Source: Fen-455 sp050012675
Lineage (GTDB): Bacteria > Actinomycetota > Acidimicrobiia > Acidimicrobiales > Bog-793
Direction of reading: 5' to 3'
NCBI GenBank assembly: GCA_050012675.1
Contig: JBEKGS010000001.1
Location: forward strand, 124,001 to 188,000
Length of the DNA: 64,000 bases
Positions 35,701 to 43,881 of the stretch are shown piece by piece. How positions within the stretch are numbered: the stretch's first letter is position 1; every line of letters begins with the position of its first letter. The notes under the pieces were generated by a model that saw only the letters and a program-made list of their open reading frames with translations, did not search any database and was not told the origin of the DNA. The position numbers and the translations under genes were made by a program.

Positions 35701-36702
35701 GTGCAGTTCGTGGTGCCACCAGTGGTCCGCTCGAGCCTCGAGAAAGTGGCCAAGCCCCCCACGAAGTTCGGCTACCTGGTGTCGGTCCCGAGCACGGCCC
35801 GTCCCCCTGCACCCGACGTGCGCTATCTCATCCCGGCCTGGAACTGGGTCACCGCGTCGTCGGCCACCTCGCCGAGCTCGAGCCGCGTCGGCAACGTGCT
35901 CCGGGTCTATCTCGGGCGCCCGTGGTTCCAAAGCGGCATCGGCGAGCTTTTGGGGGTCGTGGTGGCAAGCGCCCCACCCGGCGCGACGCTGCCCACCGGT
36001 CTTCAGCCCTTGGTCAGCGGTTTCGGGTCAGATCCCGTGTTTGTCACCGGCCGAGTCGGCTCGCCTCAGGTGGACGACTTCGGGCTCGCCACGCACAAGG
36101 GCACAGGTCTTTTGTTGGAGGAGCAGACAGGCACCGTGCCATGGGTGGACGTCGCCGGCCACGAGGTCGGATGGGACAAGGACCGCCGCCTCTGGTTCGC
36201 AGACATCTCCATCGGGGCCGGCGAGTCGTACTTCCCGTTCGTGAAGCTGGCGCTCGTGCGCTACCAGCCGGCATCGCTGCCAGGTATCGAGCTCTCGCGG
36301 GTCGTGCAGGCCGACTTCGTCCAGCTCACACCGAACCGGTCGATGGGGCTCACCTACCCGTCCCCGACCGAGGTCGACGTACAGGTGATAGGTCCCGGCT
36401 ATCGCGCCACCTCGTCGAGCGACACGCCCGACACGATGCGGGCCTACCTGCAGCAGAAGACCGTAGAGACGAGCGATCCCGACCTGCAGTGGATCATCGA
36501 CCCGGCCCAGCCCGACGGCACCGTCCTCACCGTCACGAGCTCGAGCGACACCAACACCGTCTGGACGGGCACCGTGACGCTGCCCAAGCCCCGCGGCACC
36601 GTGCCCTACCGCATCCTCGTCGCCGAGTTCGAGGAGCACCTGGTGGTCCGAACGGGCAACCTGGGCTCGAAGGTGACCTACCTCGACGCCATCGAGATCT
36701 GA
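32737..36702 (+). CDS. Giant partner protein of unknown function
   Basis: 1321 residues from ATG 32737, which overlaps the TGA of the previous gene. The same frame stays open upstream to about 30607, but that part is a shadow. No signal peptide or membrane segment is seen; it begins MTNQRVLWTACPHGKA. The sequence is a chain of beta-rich segments. One near the middle (LRFGGTYRFRARAVDLAGNSV) looks like an Ig/FnIII-type strand pattern; others contain repeated proline-rich turns. Aspartate, Pro and Trp are common and cysteines few. No catalytic motif was recognised. Coupling to a TAT-exported partner suggests the two act together, perhaps by co-export or as an envelope assembly, but this is inference. 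Confidence 0.88.
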   Translation: MTNQRVLWTACPHGKASNGKLRVSVHVGPQLFPTGNKVSTLAEFPDWAAWPATAVSFKVRIGAHDHDADVVSAAPSLPLWQALFASSTPVDPYEYESPTSSRVYSYPAGFVRQFFQSTYSALANAEPLGAWPPFQLLTSEESFGALPLEGRELHDEIEAVEAMFPKGGGPIPPGKGLLPASDLTQAYMFLQPLTTPGKHQDYKNTPPPPVPQFDFHQAVSLLGRHPALLRLFGLVYELELESPGGLSGDVPVSLVPIWKPKLKGSPLTKDVKPVTITNATAWIPAHRTPDITLGYLDFSGSDYEVVEMDLDGATLKAFNFVQGIQHANTEMATADTPTNYAVPSLRSAGLAVAKTGKALSLYQNWQNNNDFNAAIEATPPAVVKLYFEDLAQGYRVDVWSKARGRWFQLCARTGAKDPGLGGYGIGSPPTVEPVPDGDEGWTEPVTTKSATSTTPNPPVYVPEYLMRWSGWSLVAARPGKHLSDIASDGLEPDDANPSNGNLPLQIDYAATPGTLPTLRFGGTYRFRARAVDLAGNSVPFTKGGGFTWATPEVTYRRFEPVPSPVMVPGAPRTPGEHLENLVIRSNYDIPDDDPSIVACERHIAPPSTGEDMAETHGVLDGPDGHPDPSAYALIADRDGLTYKSPSVRDLYGGEIDSQPLNGKNEWIYYPPGATSTAFGVPYLPDVLSRGVSLFNLPGKPDAFVRVPFDSVGAWPNRRAVRLVVSAGSGAPLLPAVQDQDGVISVKAPKASITAVLISSYMAPSDLAVMALWQWIVAAGKATPVLEALILDRVHYMFTPFRELVIVHAVRQPLTPPVVEKLIVSRPYGATYAFLTGAARANVQSTIRVDVIAAWADPYDDGRSTEGAVLLDKTSRVDEIPLSLGQSDLIPLYKMRHDFGDTQHHEVFYSALATTRFLEYFTETVTETLNGTTAVVCSAAGFAPGTVEVRAADDTATIYRSGVDFTEDDTAGTIARIADGSIPDKASVDVQFVVPPVVRSSLEKVAKPPTKFGYLVSVPSTARPPAPDVRYLIPAWNWVTASSATSPSSSRVGNVLRVYLGRPWFQSGIGELLGVVVASAPPGATLPTGLQPLVSGFGSDPVFVTGRVGSPQVDDFGLATHKGTGLLLEEQTGTVPWVDVAGHEVGWDKDRRLWFADISIGAGESYFPFVKLALVRYQPASLPGIELSRVVQADFVQLTPNRSMGLTYPSPTEVDVQVIGPGYRATSSSDTPDTMRAYLQQKTVETSDPDLQWIIDPAQPDGTVLTVTSSSDTNTVWTGTVTLPKPRGTVPYRILVAEFEEHLVVRTGNLGSKVTYLDAIEI

Positions 36703-36704
36703 GA

Positions 36705-36721
36705 CGCGGCGCTGTGCCGCG
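36705..36721 (+). terminator. Small hairpin after the giant-protein operon
   Basis: CGCGGC (36705-36710) and GCCGCG (36716-36721) around GCTGT, three bases after the stop codon and between convergent genes. Short stem, no T-run. Confidence 0.35.
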
Positions 36722-36753
36722 ACAGCTGACAGCGCCCGGCGCGGCCGGACCGG

Positions 36754-37362
36754 TCAGGGCTGGGCCCGCAGCAGCGCTGCCGCCCTCACCCGGGGGCCGA
36801 CGCGACCACGGACCAGCATGACCTGGGTGGCACTCTGAAACCCGATCCAGGTTGCCAAGGCGTAAGTCGGGAACGTCCAGTGTTTGACCGCGAGCAGCGT
36901 GAGGCTCGAGCTCACGAACCCGGCGAGGTAGACCGTCCAGGTCTCGGTCTCAGGCGCCTTCCAAGACTTTCGCATTGTCGGCGTCGCCGCGAAGAGCTCC
37001 GCGGTCAGCAAAAGGGAGATGGCCAGGTCGCCCTTTAGGGTCGCGGCGTAGACGGCCACGGCTGCGAGGCAGACGCCACCGCAGGCCCAGTCGAAGGGTG
37101 TGACCTCCCAGGACCCGCGGCGCGCGACGAAGCTCATCACGAGCACGGCCAGTGCGGTCGCGAAGTACGAGAGCGTCATGACCGTCTGAATCCCGACCCG
37201 CTCCCGGAGTTGCACTGCGGCGGTCACGAGGGGGATGAAGCCCCAGAGGAACCAGGTGATCCTGTGGGGGAAGGTACTGCCGTGGACCGTGTCGCGGATG
37301 TAGCCGGTTATGCCGCCCGCGTTGATCAGCGCGGCGACATAGACGGCGTAGCCCGGGAGCAC
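36754..37362 (-). CDS. Multi-pass membrane protein of unknown function
   Basis: 202 residues, GTG start at 37362, with about six to seven hydrophobic helices (YAVYVAALINAGGITGYI, ITWFLWGFIPLVTAAV, FDWACGGVCLAAVAVYAATL, AISLLLTAELFAATPTM). Charged loops are short. The pattern resembles small PQ-loop/SWEET-like or uncharacterised actinobacterial membrane proteins; no firm family. It lies downstream of the phosphate symporter gene on the same strand, 65 bases away, so it may be read with it. Confidence 0.7.
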   Translation of the reverse strand: MLPGYAVYVAALINAGGITGYIRDTVHGSTFPHRITWFLWGFIPLVTAAVQLRERVGIQTVMTLSYFATALAVLVMSFVARRGSWEVTPFDWACGGVCLAAVAVYAATLKGDLAISLLLTAELFAATPTMRKSWKAPETETWTVYLAGFVSSSLTLLAVKHWTFPTYALATWIGFQSATQVMLVRGRVGPRVRAAALLRAQP

Positions 37363-37426
37363 AGCAAGGCCATGCTACGCCGCAGTGCCGACCGACCTCT
37401 TCGCGCCGTTGCGAGGCCCGTCGGTA

Positions 37427-38869
37427 TCAGCGTGGCGAGACTTGCTCGGCGAGTGCCGCCCCCGTCGGCGACCGAGCCAGGGCGAGATCGCCGTCCGCTT
37501 CACGGCGCGAGGCGTCATCCTCACCCGAGACATCCTCGAGAGACCTGCCGGCTGGCTCGGGCAGGACCAGGCTCAGCGCAAACCCCAGTACCGACGCGCC
37601 TGCCGCCACGATGAGCATGCCCCGCAAGCCGATGTGGTGTTGCAGCTGCGGTACCAGGAACACTCCTATGAACGCACCGAGCTTGCCCACTCCGGCGGAG
37701 ATGCCGTGACCGGTTGTGCGCATGCTCACGGGGAAGACCTCAGACGGCAGGACGAATGTCGTGGTGTTCGGCCCGAACTCGACAAAGAAGTAGCTGAGGC
37801 CGAAGACCAGCAGGAAAGGAACGACCGTCGCGGTGAGCCTTGGGATCGCCCCGAGGGCGACAAAGGCGGCGGCCATGACCGTGAACCCGATCAACTGCAG
37901 CCGCTTGTGGCCGATCCTGTCCATGCGAAGGACGGCCAGGCCGTAGCCCGGCACGGCGAAGACCAGGAAGATGGCGAGCGTCCAGGCGAGCTTTGCCTCA
38001 AGGGTGGCGTGCGGGTCGACACCTTTCAAGATGGCCGGCAGCGACAACGTATTGCCGTAATAGGCGTAGTCGAACAGGAACCAGGTTCCCGCCGTACCCA
38101 ACAGGAGCAGGAGCATCCGGGGATTTGTGACGAACTCCCGAAGACTCATGCGCCTCTCGCCTTCGTCCGACACGACCGAGGCATCGAGAACGCCCTGTGA
38201 GAACGCGACCGCCTGCAGCGCGGCGCGCTGGCTCTTGCCCTGGACCCGCGCTTGGAACCTGGGCGATTCAGGCATCTTCGCCCTCAGGTAGATGACCGTG
38301 GCCGCCGGAACCGCGCCGAGGCCCAACAAGAGCCTCCAGCTCAGTGCCTCCGAGACGCCGGAGGAGAGCAGCGCCAAGCCCACCAACGGACCGACGATGA
38401 GGCCGAGGGCCTGCATCGAGAACACCATTCCGACAAGGCGCCCCCGGTCACGTCGATTCGAGTACTCGCTCATGAGCACAGCGGACACCGGGTAGTCCCC
38501 CCCGATGCCGAGACCCAAAACGAAGCGCGCGACGACCAGGAACAAGAAGTTCGGCGAAAACGCGGAGGCGAGGGCGCCAACGATCATGACGGCAGCCACC
38601 AAGGCGTAGACACTCTTGCGCCCGAGGATGTCAGCGATCCTCCCGAACACGAAGGCCCCGATGACCGCTCCGAGGAGCGCTGAGCCGGCCACCCAGCTCG
38701 CTTCAGTGGTGCTCAGGTGCCATTGGGTCGTCACGATGGCGGCGACGGTGCCGATGACGAACAGGTCGTACGCGTCGGTGAAAAAGCCCATGCCCGAGAT
38801 GAGAACTGCCCGGCGGTGGAACCTGCTCCTGGGCGCTTCGTTCAGCAGGTCGCTGACAGTGACGGGCAC
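37427..38869 (-). CDS. MFS transporter, phosphate:H+ symporter (PHO84-like) family
   Basis: 480 residues from GTG 38869 (GGGAAGGG just upstream; an earlier GTG at 38908 is possible). Twelve predicted membrane helices. GMGFFTDAYDLFVIGTV in helix 1, GRIADILGRKSVY between helices 2 and 3, and LGIGGDYPVSAVLMSEYSN are the signature of the phosphate:proton symporter group. The four-unit PHO box at 38979-39022 lies about 110 bases upstream, and a PhoU-like gene is divergent, both supporting phosphate as substrate and PhoP control. Other organic anions cannot be excluded. Confidence 0.88.
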   Translation of the reverse strand: MPVTVSDLLNEAPRSRFHRRAVLISGMGFFTDAYDLFVIGTVAAIVTTQWHLSTTEASWVAGSALLGAVIGAFVFGRIADILGRKSVYALVAAVMIVGALASAFSPNFLFLVVARFVLGLGIGGDYPVSAVLMSEYSNRRDRGRLVGMVFSMQALGLIVGPLVGLALLSSGVSEALSWRLLLGLGAVPAATVIYLRAKMPESPRFQARVQGKSQRAALQAVAFSQGVLDASVVSDEGERRMSLREFVTNPRMLLLLLGTAGTWFLFDYAYYGNTLSLPAILKGVDPHATLEAKLAWTLAIFLVFAVPGYGLAVLRMDRIGHKRLQLIGFTVMAAAFVALGAIPRLTATVVPFLLVFGLSYFFVEFGPNTTTFVLPSEVFPVSMRTTGHGISAGVGKLGAFIGVFLVPQLQHHIGLRGMLIVAAGASVLGFALSLVLPEPAGRSLEDVSGEDDASRREADGDLALARSPTGAALAEQVSPR

Positions 38870-38978
38870 GAGCCCTTCCCTCAGGTCCTCAGGTTCGCCG
38901 AGCAGCACGGAATCTTCCCAATCCGGCGAGCTTCCGGCCCCAGGCCTCTGGAATGCACGCCCGGGTCACTTTCGCGGC

Positions 38979-39022
38979 CCCAGGTGACTTCCAAACGACA
39001 TCCGAATGAATACAAGGTGAAC
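38979..39022 (-). promoter_or_regulatory. Four-unit PHO box between phosphate symporter and phoU-like gene
   Basis: Read on the minus strand, four adjacent 11-nt units follow each other: GTTCACCTTGT, ATTCATTCGGA, TGTCGTTTGGA and AGTCACCTGGG. Against the PhoP consensus G(G/T)TCAYYYR(G/C)G they match about 9, 9, 8 and 10 of 11 positions. The orientation points to the symporter gene; the phoU-like gene starts 70 bases away on the other side and may share control. Confidence 0.7.
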
Positions 39023-39091
39023 AAAGTGGTAATTCAGGGTGTCGTATGGTTATCGTTCCCCCTCGTGGACGCGTCGTCAGAGGGATCTCCG

Positions 39092-39685
39092 GTGGACCGG
39101 CGCGTCGCACAGCTCTTCGCACTCGTGACCGAGGCGCTTGCCGGTGCCACCCAGGCCCTGCTGCGCGGTGACATCGCCCTCGGCGGCACGGTCATCGAGG
39201 GAGACCACTTGATCGACGAGATCACGGCCGAAGTCGAGCAGGCCGTCTGGAACCAGATTGACGCCCGGTCTCCGAGCGGTGACCAGCTCCGCAGGCTGAT
39301 CGGCATTCTGCAGATCCTCCCGGAGCTGGAACGCAGCGCCGACCTCGCCGAGCACATTGCCCAGCGTGCCGTTTTCAACCTCGGCGCCGATATGAGCCCT
39401 CTCAGTCGCGGCATCGTGCAGCGCATGACTGAAGTCGCCCTCGAGATGTGGAAGGCGGCCGCGGACGCATTCGGCGCCCAGGTACTGCCTGGCATCGACC
39501 TGGACGAGGACGACGAGGAGATCGACATCCTTCACGAGAGGCTGACAGGAGAAGTCGCCCGTGGCGAGATGCCCTCCTCGGTGGCCGCCCAGGTGACTCT
39601 TCTCGCCCGGTTCTACGAGCGTCTCGGTGACCACGCCGTGAACATCGCCAGTCGTATCGCCAGGCTTCCTCCAGCCGGTCCTTGA
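39092..39685 (+). CDS. PhoU-like phosphate-signalling protein
   Basis: 197 residues from GTG 39092, with AGAGGG (39079-39084) seven bases before it; GTG 39065 and GTG 39026 are alternative starts. It is an all-helical PhoU protein: two three-helix bundles, with ERSADLAEHIAQRAV in the first half and RFYERLGDHAVNIASRI in the second, the paired E(R)xxD metal-binding motifs of the family. PhoU proteins damp phosphate uptake through PstB and PhoR; here the neighbour is a secondary symporter instead of a Pst system. Slightly shorter than the usual 210-240 residues. Confidence 0.9.
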   Translation: MDRRVAQLFALVTEALAGATQALLRGDIALGGTVIEGDHLIDEITAEVEQAVWNQIDARSPSGDQLRRLIGILQILPELERSADLAEHIAQRAVFNLGADMSPLSRGIVQRMTEVALEMWKAAADAFGAQVLPGIDLDEDDEEIDILHERLTGEVARGEMPSSVAAQVTLLARFYERLGDHAVNIASRIARLPPAGP

Positions 39686-39873
39686 CCGGGACGTTGTGCG
39701 CCACCGCCAGCCGCGGCCGCAGCCTTCGCCTCGTCGACCTGGGTCGAGGACGCCGGTCCCCTGAGTGATGGGAACTGCGGGCCCGCTTGCGAGAGGCGCC
39801 AAGTCGGATGCATTTGTGGCTAGTGGCGGCTTGTTAGTCTCGTTCAATCGCAACGGTTGAACTCGCAAGTGAT

Positions 39874-41103
39874 GTGGAGGACACGAGCTACCGCGCCTTG
39901 CTGAGAGTGGAAGGCTTCACCGAGCTGCTCAGCTCCACCCTCGCGGCCCGCATCGCGAGCCAGATGTTCTCGGTGCTCCTCGTTCTTTTCGTCCTCGAGA
40001 CCCACCACTCGGCCAGCCTGTCAGGCATCGTCGTCGTCTGCAGTCAAGTGCCCGGCATCATCGTGAGCCCGGTCGCGGGTGCACTGCTGGACCGCGGCTC
40101 GCGCGTGGCGTTGATGAGGCTCGACTACCTGATGGGCGCGACGTGCATGACCACGATCGGGGTGCTGTCGCTCCTCCACAGTCTGCCGACTGCGGCGCTG
40201 CTCGTAGTGGTGTCGGCGGCATCGATCACGGCTCCTTTGAGCCGGGTCGGCGGGAGGTCCCTCTTCCCGATCCTGGCGCCCAAGGCGCTGTGGGACCGAT
40301 CGAGTGCGGCGGACTCGAGCGCGAACGTCATCGCCACCGTGCTCGGCCCGGGCATCGCCGGCGTCGCTGTCGCCGTGGTCGGTCCTCGAGTGGCGCTCTT
40401 GGTCCCGGCAGTCATCTTGCTGGGTGCCGCGGTGCTGCTCGTTCGTCTCGCCGTCCCGGACATGGCGTCCTCCGAAACCGGTTCGGTGCTCGCCGACGCC
40501 TGGGCGGCCGTCGGCTACGTGTGGCGTAATCGGGTGCTGCGGATGCTCGCGGGCACGATGACGGTTTTCAACGCCAGCGGCGGCATCCTTACGGTCGCGA
40601 TCCCTTTCATCGTGCTAAGGGGCCTGCACGGCGGCTCGACAACAGTCGGCCTGCTCTTGGCCATCATGGGTGCCGGCGGGTTCATGGCAGGACTGCTCAC
40701 CGGGCGCTGGGGGACCGAGAGCCGCGAGAGACACCTGCTTGCGCTGTCGTGCGTGGTGACGGCGCTGGCCTTCGCGATTCTCGCCCTGGATCACCACGAG
40801 GTCGTCCTGGTCGTGTTGGTGGCCGTCATCGGCATCGCGAATGGCCCGCTCACAGTAGCCATGTTCTCGCTTCGCCAGCGCGCGACCGACCCGTTGTGGT
40901 TCGGAAGGGCGTTCGCTGTCTCGATGAACCTGAACTTCGTTGGTAGCCCGGTCGGCGCGGCGGTCGCGGGCGCTCTGCTCACCCATTCGGTTCCGATCAC
41001 GCTGCTTGTCGCAGCGTCCCTGGCCCTCGCCGGCGGCTTCTGGCCGGCTGTGTTGCCTGCGTCGAGTTATCAACCAGTGGGCCAGGTCGCGGCGACCACC
41101 TGA
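39874..41103 (+). CDS. MFS transporter (DHA3-like drug efflux type)
   Basis: 409 residues from GTG 39874, which has no strong ribosome binding site. Twelve hydrophobic helices; QVPGIIVSPVAGALLDRGSRVALMRLDYL between helices 2 and 3 and the short cytoplasmic loops match the DHA3 (enterobactin/macrolide exporter) branch. Substrate unknown. The 188-bp gap after phoU contains GTTCAA...TTGAAC (39842-39862), a short inverted repeat that could be an operator. Confidence 0.85.
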   Translation: MEDTSYRALLRVEGFTELLSSTLAARIASQMFSVLLVLFVLETHHSASLSGIVVVCSQVPGIIVSPVAGALLDRGSRVALMRLDYLMGATCMTTIGVLSLLHSLPTAALLVVVSAASITAPLSRVGGRSLFPILAPKALWDRSSAADSSANVIATVLGPGIAGVAVAVVGPRVALLVPAVILLGAAVLLVRLAVPDMASSETGSVLADAWAAVGYVWRNRVLRMLAGTMTVFNASGGILTVAIPFIVLRGLHGGSTTVGLLLAIMGAGGFMAGLLTGRWGTESRERHLLALSCVVTALAFAILALDHHEVVLVVLVAVIGIANGPLTVAMFSLRQRATDPLWFGRAFAVSMNLNFVGSPVGAAVAGALLTHSVPITLLVAASLALAGGFWPAVLPASSYQPVGQVAATT

Positions 41104-41346
41104 ACCGCCCTCGGCCCTTCGCCCGCTCGATCCCGGTCGCGAGGTGCAGGCCTGCTCGTCTGGTGGCGGACCTTTTTGAAGCGGCGAGCCCCCGGCGTAG
41201 GTCGTCTTTGTACTGCCATGGTGCGGGCCGTCCAAACCATGCTGGAACTGGGCGTTTGGTATTTACTGAGAATTCGCCAGGAAATTAGCAGGGCCGAAGG
41301 ACCCTATTAGCTCAGCAATCCGAGCAGAGGCGTCGATACCCACACA

Positions 41347-42441
41347 GTGCGAGTAGCCGAAGGGCGTCGCGTGGGGATCGGAGCAGCCGCGGCCGCGGCG
41401 TCGGTCTGTCTCGTGTTCGTCTTGTGGCTGATCATTCGCATCGGCGGGAGTACGGGCGTGCTCGATTTCGACGACGTCGTGACGGCGCTCGCGGCAATGA
41501 CGGCGTGTTTGGCGTGCCTGTCCGCCGCTCGGCAGCACGGCGCCGCGCGCCGCTTTTGGCTGTTGCTCGCCATGGCTCTCGGCGCCTGGACGCTCGCCGA
41601 GGTCATCTGGGCCGTTTACGACCTCGTTCTTCATGTGGCGGTGCCCGTGCCGTCTTGGGCCGATGTCGGCTACCTCGGGGCGATCCCATTGGCGGCGGCG
41701 GCGTTGTTGTGCCACCCGGGCATGCGCGCGGCCGGGAGTCGTAGGACCCTGGCCACGCTCGACGGCCTGGCGATCGGCACCGCCCTGTTGTTGCTGAGCT
41801 GGACCTTCGTGCTGGGGCCGCTGTGGCGGCACACCCACCTATCGACCGCGGGCGGCATTGTGGCCATCGCCTACCCTTTCGGGGACCTGGTCATCATCTT
41901 CCTCATCGTCCTCTCGGTGTGCGCCATGACTGCCGCGGGCCGCACTCCGTTGCTCTGGGTGCTCCTTGGGCTGTTCGCGATGGCGATCTCGGACAGCACC
42001 TATGCCTACCTGGTTGAGGTCGGGCGCTACACGACAGGGAACCTTGTCGACGTCGGCTGGGTGGTGGGCTACCTCGCCATCGCGGTTGGCGCGGCGAACG
42101 AGGCCGGCGATGCTGTGGCCATCCTGCCCGACCAAGTGGGCGAACCTTCGCTCCTGTCGCTCGTCACGCCCTATGTTCCCGTCCTTTTGGCGCTGTTGGT
42201 CATGACCTTCGAAATGGAGATCAACCACCGGGTGGACGGGTTCTCGTGGCTGACCGGCTTCGGTCTCGCCCTGCTCGCGATCGCGCGCCAGGGACTCGTG
42301 GTCCTCGGCCGTGACGGTCAGACAACCTCGCCTTGTGAACAGGCCGACGCACCGGCCCCGACGTACCCGGGCGCGGCGTTCGAGCACGAGCGCGTGGTGG
42401 CGGTGTCTCGGTCAGAGCTCACGAATGAGCCGGCGCCTTGA
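41347..42441 (+). CDS. Multi-TM sensor-like membrane protein without output domain
   Basis: 364 residues from GTG 41347. About eight to nine hydrophobic helices fill residues ~10-325, and the ~40-residue tail is polar. The layout (ALGAWTLAEVIWAVYDLV, SWADVGYLGAIPLAAAAL, YPFGDLVIIFLIVLSVCAM, ISDSTYAYLVEVGRYTTGNLVDVGW) is that of the membrane input region seen in front of GGDEF-EAL proteins of actinobacteria, but no GGDEF, EAL or kinase domain follows. It may be a stand-alone sensor or a truncated signalling protein. A short membrane ORF overlaps its stop. Confidence 0.8.
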   Translation: MRVAEGRRVGIGAAAAAASVCLVFVLWLIIRIGGSTGVLDFDDVVTALAAMTACLACLSAARQHGAARRFWLLLAMALGAWTLAEVIWAVYDLVLHVAVPVPSWADVGYLGAIPLAAAALLCHPGMRAAGSRRTLATLDGLAIGTALLLLSWTFVLGPLWRHTHLSTAGGIVAIAYPFGDLVIIFLIVLSVCAMTAAGRTPLLWVLLGLFAMAISDSTYAYLVEVGRYTTGNLVDVGWVVGYLAIAVGAANEAGDAVAILPDQVGEPSLLSLVTPYVPVLLALLVMTFEMEINHRVDGFSWLTGFGLALLAIARQGLVVLGRDGQTTSPCEQADAPAPTYPGAAFEHERVVAVSRSELTNEPAP

Positions 42442-42593
42442 CCGACATCCTGGCAAGCTCCGGAGTTCTCCAACAACGTCGCCCCGCGCGTCTCAAAAGG
42501 CCGTATCACACCTTCGTGCTCGCCCTCATGGTGGCAACGAGCACGGTCGCCACCTTCGACCTCTACCTGTTCGCCTCGTCCAGCTTCCATTGA
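42438..42593 (+). CDS. Short membrane ORF overlapping the sensor-like gene
   Basis: A 51-codon frame starts at TTG 42438, overlapping the preceding TGA (TTGA), and ends at TGA 42591-42593. It encodes a basic N-terminus (LQQRRPARLKRPYH) and one hydrophobic helix (FVLALMVATSTVATFDLYLF). The overlap and the membrane helix suggest a coupled partner of the sensor-like protein. No homolog is recalled, so it stays tentative. Confidence 0.45.
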   Translation: MTDILASSGVLQQRRPARLKRPYHTFVLALMVATSTVATFDLYLFASSSFH

Positions 42594-42600
42594 CATAAGA

Positions 42601-42632
42601 GACGCCCGTCGTATCAGGGCTCGACGAGCGTC
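42601..42632 (+). terminator. Bidirectional terminator-like hairpin
   Basis: GACGCCCGTCG (42601-42611) pairs with CGACGAGCGTC (42622-42632), one mismatch, around a ten-base loop. It lies between convergent genes ending at 42593 (+) and 42664 (-). Confidence 0.55.
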
Positions 42633-42663
42633 AGCTTGTGGACCGGTGGCGCCGTTCAGGCGG

Positions 42664-43674
42664 TCAACTCGCGTAGAGGATCGAGAACGTCCCGCCGTGA
42701 GGACCGGCCAAACCGTTGCCGTTGCCCACAGTGCCGGTCGTCTGTGGCGGTCCTCCGGCGACGGGAAAGACAGCCCTCTCGGCGGAGTACAAGTAGAGCG
42801 GCTTGCCGTCATAAGTCACCTGTTCGGTTCCGTCAAGGCGGCGGATGACGCCCACGTCTCTTGCAGCGATGCCGGCAGCGACATGGGGCCTTCCCGTCGT
42901 GAGCAGGGGGACCCACTCGACGGCGCAGGTGCCGGTGCAGGCACTGGACCGCGAACGGTCCTTGCTGTAGGAGTAAACGGTCACCGCCATCGGACGGACG
43001 TTCGACTCCATCTCCGCGGCGACGGCGGTCCTGCCGTCCGGCAGGGTCTCGGTTTCGATCGTGGCCGGGCCGGCCACCGGTTGGCCTCCCTCCGACGACA
43101 CGAGGAACCAGTACCCGTGCCAGGGTGGGAGCGGTTTCACCGTTTCCATGTAGCGCTCGCCCTGAGGCTTGAAGGGCCGTGACGGGGTGTCGAACAGGTA
43201 GAGCGGATGCCCTCCGTAGGTGACCTGGCGTCCGATGCCGCGGCGGTAAACGCTCCCGAGGAGCTTGGGGTTGACTCCCGGGCCCGCAACAGGTGCACCG
43301 GTGCTGGTGAGCGCGGGCCAGTCGTCGGTGTACCCATTGCCGATGATGTCGCTCATCGGACCGCTGCAGGTCAGAACAATGTCGTGGTCCGAGCCAGGGT
43401 CGAACCCCAGCTCCGCGGTTCTGCCGCAGCTGTACCTGCCGGCGCTGTCACCACTGAACTCATAGATCGGGTAACCGGCCAGTTCGTTGTCGACACCGCC
43501 CACAACGAGCACCGAGCCGTAGCTGCTGGTCTTAAGGACGGTCACCACCGTTGCCGCCTGAGCAGCTGTCTTGGCCGACGCTCCCGCCGGCGACATGAGC
43601 GAGGCCGCGCTGAGTGCTGCGGCGGTCATCGACACCAGGAATCGGCGCGACTCTCGCGCCAGTCCGATCTTCAT
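42664..43674 (-). CDS. Secreted repeat protein (Lipoprotein_15 / COG4315 type)
   Basis: 336 residues from ATG 43674, with a G-rich ribosome binding site. A signal peptide (FLVSMTAAALSAASLMSPAGASA) is followed by at least two repeats of the 'secreted repeat of unknown function' family: GVIRRLDGTEQVTYDGKPLYLYSAE and SVYRRGIGRQVTYGGHPLYLFDTP share the (V/Q)VTYxGxPLYL(Y/F) core. Cysteine pairs (CTGTCAVEW, YSCGRTA) also fit. Function unknown; such proteins are common in soil bacteria. It stands alone on the minus strand. Confidence 0.85.
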   Translation of the reverse strand: MKIGLARESRRFLVSMTAAALSAASLMSPAGASAKTAAQAATVVTVLKTSSYGSVLVVGGVDNELAGYPIYEFSGDSAGRYSCGRTAELGFDPGSDHDIVLTCSGPMSDIIGNGYTDDWPALTSTGAPVAGPGVNPKLLGSVYRRGIGRQVTYGGHPLYLFDTPSRPFKPQGERYMETVKPLPPWHGYWFLVSSEGGQPVAGPATIETETLPDGRTAVAAEMESNVRPMAVTVYSYSKDRSRSSACTGTCAVEWVPLLTTGRPHVAAGIAARDVGVIRRLDGTEQVTYDGKPLYLYSAERAVFPVAGGPPQTTGTVGNGNGLAGPHGGTFSILYAS

Positions 43675-43881
43675 TGTCCCCCCGTCAAACAAGCGACCGG
43701 TTACCAAACCCGATTCCGCAAGACATTACCGGTGTGCAAAGGCTGCGATGCTCACCGCCCGGCGCGAGCCACAGGCGCAACGGGGCCGGTAACCATCTTG
43801 GACGAGCGGCCGACGGTCGCGGACGCCGGTTGCCTCAGGCAATCGGTACCAGGGCTGTCGGCTGGTGGCCTTCTCGCCGGC

